The notes under the pieces: generated by a model | What the model saw: only the letters and a program-made list of their open reading frames with translations | Database searches by the model: none | Told to the model about the DNA's origin: nothing | Position numbers and translations under genes: made by a program | DNA from: Vulcanimicrobiota bacterium | GTDB lineage: Bacteria > Vulcanimicrobiota > Xenobia > Xenobiales > JADMJV01 | Direction of reading: 5' to 3' | NCBI GenBank assembly: GCA_019637395.1 | Contig: JAHBVR010000017.1 | Location: 62,001 to 126,000 of the forward strand | Length of the DNA stretch: 64,000 nt | Part shown: positions 27,567 through 35,378 of the stretch, in pieces | Numbering within the stretch: position 1 is the first letter of the stretch | Layout of the letters: each line of letters starts with the position of its first letter

Positions 27567-28306
27567 GCGAGAGCCGCAGTTGGCGGGGCTGGGGCGTACA
27601 GATTCAGGTCGATGGTCCCGCGGCTTTGCTGGAGGGGCTTGCTTACCAGGTTCCGCCCTGCGGGGTCTTTTGTCATCCCGTCGACTCACCTACCGTGCGC
27701 TTCGAATGGGATGCTCTCCGTCACTTCTGGGTTCGCTATCCGGATGAAGAATGTGTTCTCGACTTGGAGAGCGCCCTGGCTTTGGAAGTGGCTACACATT
27801 CGCCTCAGTGCTTGTTCGTTCATGCGGGCACCGTGCGTTATCGGGGAAGAGCCCTGGTGATTCCCGGAGTCAGCCGGGCCGGCAAATCCACTTTGGTGGA
27901 GGCGCTGGTGCGCCGGGGAACGACCTACTATTCCGATGAGTATGCGGTGTTTCATCCCGATGGCCGGGTGTTGCCTTACCCGAGGAAGCTCTCGCTGCGG
28001 GCCACGCCGGAGCGTCCTCAGGGTTTGTCCAGGCAGCCGGAAAGTCTGGGCTGGGAACCTCAGATGGGGCCGATTCCGCTGGGCTGGATACTGGATTGCC
28101 GCTACACCGGGCGCCACGACCTGCAGTCCATCAGCCCCGGAGAAAGCCTGCTATCGTTGTTCGCTAACGCGGTGGCGGCCCGGAGTCGAGCCAAGGCGCT
28201 CTTTCACAGTCTCTCCAAGGCCCTGGACGGGGTGTCCGCGTTGCGCGGCGTGAGGGCTGAGGCGGATGACGCGGCTGCCTGGATCATGGACTGGCTGAAG
28301 GCTTGA
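27563..28306 (+). CDS. HPr-kinase-like (HprK-related) P-loop kinase
   Basis: The GTG at 27563 overlaps the previous TGA. A Walker A PGVSRAGKSTL at about residues 109-119 lies after an N-terminal half with beta strands, the layout of HprK-related kinases in RiPP, lasso-peptide and PqqD clusters. The family phosphorylates Ser/Thr on partner proteins or peptides. No PTS genes are present, so catabolite control of HPr is unlikely. The obvious partner is the PqqD-domain Cys-rich protein directly upstream. A third gene at 28432 completes the group. Confidence 0.78.
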   Translation: MSESRSWRGWGVQIQVDGPAALLEGLAYQVPPCGVFCHPVDSPTVRFEWDALRHFWVRYPDEECVLDLESALALEVATHSPQCLFVHAGTVRYRGRALVIPGVSRAGKSTLVEALVRRGTTYYSDEYAVFHPDGRVLPYPRKLSLRATPERPQGLSRQPESLGWEPQMGPIPLGWILDCRYTGRHDLQSISPGESLLSLFANAVAARSRAKALFHSLSKALDGVSALRGVRAEADDAAAWIMDWLKA

Positions 28307-28431
28307 AAAATTGTACCTTTTGGTCTAATTTTGGGCGGCCAGCGCTCGGGCCTCGGTATCATTGGATGGAAGTAGGCCCGGGAGAGGATCAAGCACGTCC
28401 GTACCCAAGAGGCCGGCGGAGGAATTTGAGC

Positions 28432-28944
28432 GTGGCGGATTTTGTATCTGTATTGCCCGAAGGCGATGAGTTATTGAGCCATCAGGAGGCCGACGGCTAT
28501 GCCCTGGCGCTGGTTCACGACGCCGAGGAGGAAACCGACGGCACGGCTCTGCTGCGGCAGGATCCCGGCGGCTGGACCTTGTTGTCGCGCGTGGGCGGGA
28601 CCTTCTCGGCCGAGGATTTGCATCGCCTGGGAGTGCCTCCCAAATTGTGGAATCGCCTGCTGATCGAGCCGGTGGGCGAGAGTGAGCGCGAGGAAGCTTT
28701 GAATAGCGGTCCAGGCTGGCCGTTCACCGAGGAGATGGCTCTGGCCGAAGAGGACGTGGCCGGCTTGACCGACTGGGAGCGCATGCTGATGGCCTCGGAA
28801 ATTCTGGCGCGCCGTGGCTGTCCCTTCGACGAGTCCCCGTTGCGCGAGTATTTCCAGATGAAAGCCTGGTACGATCCGGACCCCGACTTCGATGAGTCGG
28901 ATTTGAGCGAGCTGGAGCGCGCCAATCTGGCCTTTCTTCGTTAG
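28432..28944 (+). CDS. YARHG-domain protein
   Basis: GTG 28432 has a GGAGG site (28418-28422). The frame is open upstream, but coding character starts here. The C-terminal 70 residues (ASEILARRGCPFDESPL, REYFQMKAWYDP, ELERANLAF) match the YARHG domain, a short extracellular or membrane-associated module of unknown role. The N-terminal 100 residues are polar and acidic. No signal peptide is apparent. Confidence 0.65.
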   Translation: MADFVSVLPEGDELLSHQEADGYALALVHDAEEETDGTALLRQDPGGWTLLSRVGGTFSAEDLHRLGVPPKLWNRLLIEPVGESEREEALNSGPGWPFTEEMALAEEDVAGLTDWERMLMASEILARRGCPFDESPLREYFQMKAWYDPDPDFDESDLSELERANLAFLR

Positions 28945-28949
28945 GCCGC

Positions 28950-29262
28950 GTCGGATGGCGTAGTCGGTCACGAGCAGGCGGCTTCGAAGGCGGTGAGGGC
29001 TTCGGACCTGGCATACTTCTTGAAGTGGGCTCGATTCAGCGAGCCGCACCTGGTGGTCTTCGCTGTCGGCGATGAGCAGTAGCGGAGCGCGGTAGGGATG
29101 GTTGGCCGGGGCCCGGCCTGTTCCTTGTAGATTTTATGCGCTTCTTCTTCGCTGAGGTTGTTGGCGAAGGCGTAGTCGGCGACCTCCTGGACGCCCAGGC
29201 CTGAGACCGAGTAGGCTCCTCGGCCGTGGATGCTCCGCAGGCCAAGGCTGCAGGAGTTCGCC
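28950..29262 (-). pseudogene. Broken minus-strand coding remnant
   Basis: From about 29262 down to 29130 the minus strand reads a plausible protein piece (GRGAYSVSGLGVQ, EVADYAFANNLSEEEAHKIY). It then continues only in another frame (HPYRAPLLLIADSEDHQVRL), with no start or coherent stop. This is what a gene decayed by a frameshift looks like. The family is not recognised. Confidence 0.35.
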
Positions 29263-29279
29263 GCGGGTCTGCCACAGAA

Positions 29280-29288
29280 ATTGCTTAT
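29280..29288 (+). repeat. WATTGCTTAT motif copy at the rarD start
   Basis: The last AT of the motif is part of the ATG start codon of the RarD-like gene. Confidence 0.85.
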
Positions 29289-30141
29289 GCGCGGCGTCCT
29301 CTATGGAGTGGCCACTTACTTCTCCTGGGGCGTACTGCCGCTGTATTTTCACTTGCTCGACGATCTGCCGCCGCTGGCGATTCTGGCTCACCGGGTGCTC
29401 TGGTGTTTGCTGTTCCTGCTGGCCTGGCTGGCTTTTCAGGGGGAGCTGGCAAACTACAGCCGGCGGGCGGCCGACCCGAAGTTGCTGCGCTGGCTGATCC
29501 CCAGCGGACTGCTGATCGGCACCAACTGGTATCTCTTCGTATTCGCCGTCAGCCAGCACCGGGTCACCGAGGTGGCGCTGGCCTATTACATCAGCCCTTT
29601 GATCAGTGCTCTCTGGGGGTTGCTCTTTTTGCGCGAGCATCTCAGCCAACTGCAGTTGTCGTCCTTGCTACTGGCGGCCCTGGGAGTGGCCTACCTGGCT
29701 CTGAACGCCGGCGGCGTGCCCTGGATGGCCCTGGCCATCGCCGTTTCCTTTGCCACCTACAGTTTCTTGCGCAAGCGAGCGGGCGTCGATTCGATGTTGG
29801 GGTTATGGATCGAAACCTTGGTTCTGTCCGGACCCGCAGCCGTTCTGGCAATCGCCTGCACACCGGCCCAGGCCAATTGGGGATTGCTGGCTCTGAGCGG
29901 CCCGCTGACGGGAATTCCCCTGCTGTGCTTCGGCGTGGCCGCCCGCCACTTACGCCTGGTAACCCTGGGCCTGCTGCAGTACATCTCTCCGACGCTCCAG
30001 TTTTTGGTGGCGGTGGCCGCCTTTGAGGAGCCCTTTGGCAAGGACCACGCGGTGGCTTTCATCTGCATCTGGGGAGCGGTGGCCCTCTATTCGGCCAGCG
30101 CCCTGGGCAGGAAATTCCCCGCTCCCGCCAGCAAGATCTGA
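29287..30141 (+). CDS. rarD: EamA/RarD-family transporter
   Basis: ATG 29287 gives MRGVLYGVATYFSWG, the family start; a longer frame to 29230 has no support. The 284-residue protein has ten hydrophobic segments in two EamA halves, with FWG-type motifs, LAHRVLWCLL and VALAYYISPLISALWG. RarD proteins are proposed drug/metabolite exporters; the substrate is unknown. The ATG overlaps a motif copy (29280-29288). Confidence 0.88.
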   Translation: MRGVLYGVATYFSWGVLPLYFHLLDDLPPLAILAHRVLWCLLFLLAWLAFQGELANYSRRAADPKLLRWLIPSGLLIGTNWYLFVFAVSQHRVTEVALAYYISPLISALWGLLFLREHLSQLQLSSLLLAALGVAYLALNAGGVPWMALAIAVSFATYSFLRKRAGVDSMLGLWIETLVLSGPAAVLAIACTPAQANWGLLALSGPLTGIPLLCFGVAARHLRLVTLGLLQYISPTLQFLVAVAAFEEPFGKDHAVAFICIWGAVALYSASALGRKFPAPASKI

Positions 30142-30143
30142 AT

Positions 30144-31370
30144 ATGATCGAAGAGCTCTACGAGAAGGAATACCGGCGTGTTTTCGCCACCCTGGTGCGC
30201 CTGCTGGGCGATTTTGATCTGGCCGAGGAGGCCGCTCAGGAGGCCTTTACGGTGGCCGTGGAGCGCTGGGCCCAGGACGGAGTTCCTTCCAACCCGCGCG
30301 CCTGGCTGGTTTCCACCGGCCGCTTCAAAGCCATCGACGCCATTCGCCGGCGGGCGCGCTTTGACGCCAACTTGCAGAAGATCGCGGAGCAGCTCGAGCA
30401 GCAGCCGGAGGAAGATTACGAGGTGGTGGATGATCGCTTGCGTCTGATTTTCACCTGCTGCCATCCAGCCATCACGCCCAACGTGCAGATTCCGCTGACC
30501 CTGCGCGAAGTTTGCGGTTTGAAAACCGAGGAGATCGCGGCCGCCTTCTTGACCACCCCGACCACTATGGCGCAGCGCATCGTGCGCGGCAAGGCCAAGA
30601 TTCGCGGCGCCGGCATTCCCTATAAAGTGCCCGAAAGCGAGGATTTACCGGAGCGTTTGGAATCGGTGCTGGCGGTGATTTACCTGGTTTACAACGAGGG
30701 CTACTCGTCGCTCGCGCGCAGCGACCTGTCCCAAGAAGCGATTCGCCTGGCGCGCTTGCTGGCCGAGTTGTTGCCGGATCCGGAGTCTGTCGGCTTGCTG
30801 GCTCTGATGCTGCTTCAGGAATCGCGGCGGCGGGCCCGCACTGATGAGAACGGAGACCTCATTCTGCTGGACGACCAGGACCGCGGTTTATGGGATCAGG
30901 GTTTGATCGCGGAGGGTCTGGCGCTGGTGGACCGAGCTCTGACACCCCCGGAGGTGGGAGCTTATGCGCTGCAGGCGGCGATTTCGGCGCTACACGCCCG
31001 GGCCGCTACTCCCGAGGACACCGATTGGCGGCGTATCGTGGCTCTCTATGATTTGCTGCTGCGCGCCGATCCCTCTCCGATCATCCAGTTGAATCGGGCC
31101 GTGGCGGTGGCTATGCGGGACGGCGCGGCGGCCGGAATTTCCCTGATCGAAGGATTGCTGGAGCCGCTGCGGGACTACCACCTGGCCCATGCGGCCTTAG
31201 CCGATATGCACCGCCGCTTGGGACAGACGGAAGCGGCCCGGACGGCCTATGAGAAGGCGCTGGAGTTGTCGCGCCAGGAGCCGGAACAGAGATTTTTGCG
31301 CAAAAGGCTGGCGGAGTTGTCGAAAACCGCTCCGGCCAGTCGACTGATTGTCGGAGGTGAATCCCGATGA
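30144..31370 (+). CDS. ECF42-type RNA polymerase sigma factor (with C-terminal DUF6596-like region)
   Basis: The 408-residue product has sigma region 2 (LVRLLGDFDLAEEAAQEAF), region 4 (EVCGLKTEEIAAAFLTTPTT) and a long C-terminal extension with helical repeats (RRLGQTEAARTAYEKALELS). This length and the two DGPF proteins behind it identify the ECF42 group, which has no classical anti-sigma factor and is thought to be controlled through its own C-terminal part. The next ATG overlaps its stop by 4 bases. Confidence 0.93.
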   Translation: MIEELYEKEYRRVFATLVRLLGDFDLAEEAAQEAFTVAVERWAQDGVPSNPRAWLVSTGRFKAIDAIRRRARFDANLQKIAEQLEQQPEEDYEVVDDRLRLIFTCCHPAITPNVQIPLTLREVCGLKTEEIAAAFLTTPTTMAQRIVRGKAKIRGAGIPYKVPESEDLPERLESVLAVIYLVYNEGYSSLARSDLSQEAIRLARLLAELLPDPESVGLLALMLLQESRRRARTDENGDLILLDDQDRGLWDQGLIAEGLALVDRALTPPEVGAYALQAAISALHARAATPEDTDWRRIVALYDLLLRADPSPIIQLNRAVAVAMRDGAAAGISLIEGLLEPLRDYHLAHAALADMHRRLGQTEAARTAYEKALELSRQEPEQRFLRKRLAELSKTAPASRLIVGGESR

Positions 31371-31741
31371 AATATTTGCTCCTGGTTTATGCTGAAGAGG
31401 GCTTGCTCTCGCCTGAGGAGATGCAGCATTGCTACGAGGAATCGACCGGCCTGACCCGGGAACTGGACAAAAAAGGCCAGTTCTATAGCGCCTCGCCGTT
31501 GCAGTCGGTGGCTCTGGCCACCAGTGTGCGTGTGCGCGAAGGGCGCCGGCTGGTGACCGACGGTCCCTTCGCGGAAACGCGCGAGCAGTTGGGCGGCTAC
31601 TTTTTGATCGAGGCCGCCGATCTGGACGAGGCTATCGAGATCGCCGGCAAGATTCCCGGAGCCCGCTGGGGCACGGTGGAGATCAGGCCGGTGGTGGAGC
31701 TCTCCGGACGAACCGATAGAAAAGGAGATTTCTTGCGATGA
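31367..31741 (+). CDS. YciI/DGPF-domain protein 1
   Basis: The 124-residue protein has the DGPFAETREQLGGYFLIEA block of the DGPF (YCII-related) family that accompanies ECF42 sigma factors. Its biochemical role is not known. It overlaps the sigma gene (ATGA) and the second DGPF gene (ATGA), so the three form one operon. Confidence 0.93.
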   Translation: MKYLLLVYAEEGLLSPEEMQHCYEESTGLTRELDKKGQFYSASPLQSVALATSVRVREGRRLVTDGPFAETREQLGGYFLIEAADLDEAIEIAGKIPGARWGTVEIRPVVELSGRTDRKGDFLR

Positions 31742-32163
31742 AAGTTATGGTATTTGTAAAGGCCACGGAAGAGTCCGAGGCGGGCGTTCTGCCCAGCGAG
31801 AAAATGCTGGGAGATATGCTGAAATTCAATCAGGAACTGGTCGAGGCCGGCATCATGTTGGCGGGCGATGGACTGCGGCCGAGCAAAGACGGCGTGCGGG
31901 TCCGCTTCAACGGGAGCAAGCGCGAGGTGGTTGACGGCCCCTTTACCGAGACCAAGGAATTGGTGGCCGGTTACTGGATCTGGGAAGTGAAATCGATGCA
32001 AGAAGCTATCGAGTGGGTGAAGCGCTGTCCCGATCCGATGCCCGACTCCGAGGAATCGGAAATCGAAATTCGCCCGTATTATACGCTGGACGATTTCGGC
32101 GGCCAGCTGACCCCGGAAATTCGTGCTCAAGAAGAGGCATTAAGGGCAGCCACCGGGCAATGA
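31738..32163 (+). CDS. YciI/DGPF-domain protein 2
   Basis: The 141-residue protein has VVDGPFTETKELVAGYW, the second DGPF protein of the ECF42 operon. It is clearly a divergent paralogue of the one at 31367. Two DGPF proteins per sigma factor is common for ECF42. Confidence 0.93.
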   Translation: MKVMVFVKATEESEAGVLPSEKMLGDMLKFNQELVEAGIMLAGDGLRPSKDGVRVRFNGSKREVVDGPFTETKELVAGYWIWEVKSMQEAIEWVKRCPDPMPDSEESEIEIRPYYTLDDFGGQLTPEIRAQEEALRAATGQ

Positions 32164-32212
32164 CACGGCAGTGGGGGGGACTGCTCTCTCCCCGGTGAGA
32201 ATGGCATAACGT

Positions 32213-32770
32213 ATGCGTTCCTTTGGTTTGCAGAGCCGAACCTTCCCCGAGCAGTTGGTGCCGTTGCCCGGCTTTCAGGCCTTGGAGCGATTGAGCATAT
32301 TCTTGCAGAAGCTCAAAAACGCCCCCCCACCCGAGCCGGAAGAGTCGCGGCTGCTCAAGGAGCAGTTGTTGGCCCAGGCGGCCATCGTGGAGAGTATACC
32401 GGATATTGCTTATTTAAGCCGGCAGGCGCAGGCGGCCGGACTGCTGTGTGGGGCCTTGGACGGGCTGCGACTGTATGTGGAAGACAAACAGGTGTTGGAC
32501 TTCGTGGCGCCGTTCTCGCGCTGGAAGGAGTCGATAGCCGAACTTACGGAAGTTGCCGACCAGTACTGGCGAGGGCTGGATATCGAGAGTCTGCATCAGC
32601 AATCCGTTTACGCCCGTCAGGAGAATCTCAAGACCGAGTCGGAGAATGTGGCCGTGCTGGCCGACGCAAATCCCACCAGGATGCGCAACCAGCTCAGTGA
32701 GACCTTTCGTATCGCCTACGGCATGGGCTTGCTGGACTCGGCGCTGACCTTCCTGTTTATCAAGCGATGA
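32213..32770 (+). CDS. Protein of unknown function
   Basis: The 185-residue protein is mostly helical, with a DIAYLSRQAQAAG stretch that contains a motif copy (32405). No family recognised. The frame starts at ATG 32213 with no clear ribosome site. The last bases form an imperfect inverted repeat (ATCAAGCG/CGCTTGAT, 32759-32789) shared with the convergent parvulin gene, which may slow or end transcription from both sides. Confidence 0.55.
   Translation: MRSFGLQSRTFPEQLVPLPGFQALERLSIFLQKLKNAPPPEPEESRLLKEQLLAQAAIVESIPDIAYLSRQAQAAGLLCGALDGLRLYVEDKQVLDFVAPFSRWKESIAELTEVADQYWRGLDIESLHQQSVYARQENLKTESENVAVLADANPTRMRNQLSETFRIAYGMGLLDSALTFLFIKR
32405..32413 (+). repeat. WATTGCTTAT motif copy inside the 32213 gene
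   Basis: Here the motif is read as the codons ATT GCT TAT (Ile-Ala-Tyr). Confidence 0.85.
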
Positions 32771-32771
32771 C

Positions 32772-33071
32772 TCAAGCTGTCCGCTTGATGATGTGGTAGC
32801 CGAACCTGGTTTTGACCAGGTCGCTGAGCGCGCCCACTTCGAGGGCGAAGGCGGCGCGGTCGAATTCGGGGACCATTTGGCCGCGTCCGAAGGCACCGAG
32901 GTCACCGCCGTTGGCTTTGGAGGGGCAGTCGGAGTTCTGTTTGGCCAGTTGGGCGAAGTCGCCCCCGTTTTGCAATTCTTGCAGTAATTGCTGAGCCCGG
33001 GCCTGGTCTTTGACCAGGATGTGTGAACACCGGACTTTGCCGGAGCTTTTGGAAGAGAAGAGGCTACCCAT
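32772..33071 (-). CDS. Parvulin-type peptidyl-prolyl isomerase (PpiC-like)
   Basis: ATG 33071 gives 99 residues: VRCSHILVKDQARAQQLL, GGDFAQLAKQNSDCPS, GGDLGAFGRGQMVPEFD and TRFGYHIIKR. These are the parvulin signatures, and the size fits stand-alone cytosolic PpiC. It has no signal peptide. It lies convergently against the 32213 gene. Confidence 0.93.
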   Translation of the reverse strand: MGSLFSSKSSGKVRCSHILVKDQARAQQLLQELQNGGDFAQLAKQNSDCPSKANGGDLGAFGRGQMVPEFDRAAFALEVGALSDLVKTRFGYHIIKRTA

Positions 33072-33117
33072 AGAATTGGGGTTGACCGTTTCCGGCAGAA
33101 ATTCCTGCGCCTCGGGA

Positions 33118-33375
33118 TCAGGACGCCGCGGCGGGTTGAGCCCGGCGGGTGGGGTGAAAGAGCACATAAAGGAAGAGCAGCGCGGCCACGATGCCGCCGG
33201 CGATGGGGAAGCAGGCGCCCAACAGCATCGCACAGCAGGCAATCAAGGGCACGCTTCGGCCCAGAGTGATCATCAGCAGCAGGCTGGAAAAAAGCAAGAA
33301 GGAGCTGATCCCATGGCTCAGATAGGCGATCATCGCAAACGCAGCCACGAAAAAGCTTATTTTGAGCACTGACAT
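33118..33375 (-). CDS. Small membrane protein
   Basis: ATG 33375 gives 85 residues with three hydrophobic segments (ISFFVAAFAMIAYLSHGIS and others). It is upstream of the parvulin gene on the same strand with a 46-base gap. No family recognised. Confidence 0.55.
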   Translation of the reverse strand: MSVLKISFFVAAFAMIAYLSHGISSFLLFSSLLLMITLGRSVPLIACCAMLLGACFPIAGGIVAALLFLYVLFHPTRRAQPAAAS

Positions 33376-33454
33376 AGTGCCATGATAGGCCGGCGCCAGG
33401 GGGGGAACGAGAACCGAGCATAATCGGCGCACGGGATTCGAGTCACAAGGGGCA

Positions 33455-34057
33455 CTACCACTGGCCCAGGTAGGGGGGATTGTTGACCAGGTAAGCGGTT
33501 TCATCCGGGGTATTGGCACGGCCGAGCACCCGGTTGCGCCAGGGGAACCTTCCAAAGCGCTCGATCACGTCGTGATGAACACGGATCCAGTGGGCAAAGA
33601 AGGCCAGCCGCCGGGCAGTGGCGGGGGGAGCCTCGGCCACAAACCGGTCGAAGTTGGCCAGCGCCTGTTGCTGAGTGGACAGTTCTTCGCAATGCTCCAG
33701 CGGAGCATAGAGAAACAGGCGCTGGCAGGCCAGCAGCGGGCGGTCCTGACCCAACTCCAGGGCCTCCCGGCAATGGCGCAGGGCGGCGCCGTCCCCGCGG
33801 TAGGCCCAGCAGCTATGCCGGAAGAGATGGCGCGGCAACTGGTCGAGCAGCAAAATCAGGGCCAAACGGCCGTGGGGAGTTTCCGCCCAATTTTCCAGTT
33901 CGCCGTGCAGAGCTTGTTCGGTGAGCCGATGGAAACGCCGGTAGATTTCCCAGTCATGGGCGGGAGTTGCCCGAAACCACAGGTCTACCCGGTCGGGCTG
34001 GCAGGGAAAACCGTCTTCGAACGAGCTGCCGAACCAGAATTCGAGAAGCTCTTCCAT
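33455..34057 (-). CDS. DUF924-family protein
   Basis: The 200-residue protein starts MEELLEFWFG, followed by LWFRATPAHDWEI, LALILLLDQLPRHLFRH and the late RFPWRNRVLGR. It is clearly of the DUF924 family (uncharacterised, widespread, helical). Its start overlaps the end of the gene upstream (34057). Confidence 0.9.
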   Translation of the reverse strand: MEELLEFWFGSSFEDGFPCQPDRVDLWFRATPAHDWEIYRRFHRLTEQALHGELENWAETPHGRLALILLLDQLPRHLFRHSCWAYRGDGAALRHCREALELGQDRPLLACQRLFLYAPLEHCEELSTQQQALANFDRFVAEAPPATARRLAFFAHWIRVHHDVIERFGRFPWRNRVLGRANTPDETAYLVNNPPYLGQW

Positions 34058-34569
34058 CAGCAGCGTAACTCGTCGACGATACGGTCAAAGGCCGGTCGCA
34101 GCAAAACGGCCTGGGCCAGCGGGGGAGGCAGCAGATGGCCTTGCTGGATTTGTTCCAAACAGTGGAAGTGGACTTCCGCCCGGACGGCTTGCAGAGCCGT
34201 CTCGGGGTTACTTCCCAAAAACATGGCCACGCCTTCGGCCAGGCTCTCCAGCGTGGCCTCGAGGGCCGCGCGGGCCTGGCGATGGTCGGCGTCCTGCTCA
34301 ATGCGCCGTAAGGGATAGAGGCTTTGGATACCTGCAGGCAGGCTCAGCCCCTCCGGCCCGAAGGCCGGCCCCACCCAGCCCAGGCCCAGCAAGCGGGCGC
34401 ACAGGAGCGCCCAGTGACTGACGATCTGGCGGGGATCGCCCAATTGGCGCAGGGCGGCCAGCCTTTCCAGGATGGGCTGGTCGGAAAGCTGCAAGCGGCG
34501 CGGAACGGGCGCCTCCGGGTAGAGGGGGAGTTCGGCGCCGAAACGCCGCCGGTAGGATTCTTGCGGCAC
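34057..34569 (-). CDS. Protein of unknown function, coupled to the DUF924 gene
   Basis: A GTG at 34569 opens a 170-residue, mainly helical protein. No family recognised. The end overlaps the start of the DUF924 gene, so both are in one unit. Confidence 0.6.
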   Translation of the reverse strand: MPQESYRRRFGAELPLYPEAPVPRRLQLSDQPILERLAALRQLGDPRQIVSHWALLCARLLGLGWVGPAFGPEGLSLPAGIQSLYPLRRIEQDADHRQARAALEATLESLAEGVAMFLGSNPETALQAVRAEVHFHCLEQIQQGHLLPPPLAQAVLLRPAFDRIVDELRC

Positions 34570-34598
34570 CGGGCGAGCTTCGCCGCTGAGCCGGACTC

Positions 34599-35135
34599 TT
34601 ACTCCTCCAGATCGTCGCCTGGTTGTCCGGAGGTGAGAAAGGGATGGGCTTCGAGTTCGTCGGCGTCCATCAGCCAGGCGGTGCGCTGCAGCGCTGAGAG
34701 CAACATACTTCGCTCCCAGGCCTCGAGGCCTTTGAGGTTGCGCAGAAAGTTCTCTTGCAGCAGGGGAGGAGCGGTGCCCAGCAGGCTTTTGCCGGCCGAG
34801 GTCAGGCGATAGCGGCGCAGGCGCTTGTCGGCCGAGCTATCCTCGCGTTTCACTAATTTTTTGCTGTGCAGGCGGTCCAGAACGCCGCTTACGGTGGACT
34901 GGCTCAAGCTCAAATGGCGAGCCACGCTGGTGGGCGTGGCCGGGTTGAGGACGGGGATGGCCTTAAGGACCGACAGTTGCGGTGAAGTCAGCCCTACCTT
35001 GGTGATCAGATCCTGTGAGTGCATTTCTATCGCCCGGACAATCCTACGGATCGAGCTGACGATGTGTTCTTCGAGAGAGCCCAGGTCGAGGGGATCCAGC
35101 TCTTTTCCGTTACCATCTACGGATAGTTTCGTCAT
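34599..35135 (-). CDS. MarR-family transcriptional regulator
   Basis: The 178-residue protein has the winged-helix core LTSPQLSVLKAI, TPTSVARHLSLSQSTVSGVL, DRLHSKKLVKREDSSADKR and RYRLTSAGK, the MarR pattern. The N-terminus has about 30 extra residues. Its ATG at 35135 faces the small gene at 35233 and the secreted protein at 35379, the likely targets or its own promoter region. Ligand unknown. Confidence 0.93.
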   Translation of the reverse strand: MTKLSVDGNGKELDPLDLGSLEEHIVSSIRRIVRAIEMHSQDLITKVGLTSPQLSVLKAIPVLNPATPTSVARHLSLSQSTVSGVLDRLHSKKLVKREDSSADKRLRRYRLTSAGKSLLGTAPPLLQENFLRNLKGLEAWERSMLLSALQRTAWLMDADELEAHPFLTSGQPGDDLEE

Positions 35136-35232
35136 ACTTTAGAGGCTACCAATGTCTACTGATTTCTTCCAGGCATGATTGTTGGGGATCGATAGGACAG
35201 GGGTACTGGCCTGTATGACCAAGGAGATTAGG

Positions 35233-35376
35233 ATGTTTGATTGGTTCTCTGGCCGGGCGGCCGCCCAAGAGCTTGAGGCGGCCATGCAGTACCGGAGTTC
35301 CAGGCAGAAGGTATTGACGTCCCCCGCCCGGCCGGGTTCGTCGGCAGTAATCTGGGGAGAGTCGGGAGGTAGTTGA
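35233..35376 (+). CDS. Possible small protein
   Basis: An AAGGAG site (35219-35224) precedes ATG 35233 (MFDWFSGRAAAQELE...), a 47-residue frame that stops 2 bases before the next start. The coding evidence is only the ribosome site and position, so it may be a leader peptide or nothing. Confidence 0.35.
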   Translation: MFDWFSGRAAAQELEAAMQYRSSRQKVLTSPARPGSSAVIWGESGGS

Positions 35377-35378
35377 CT

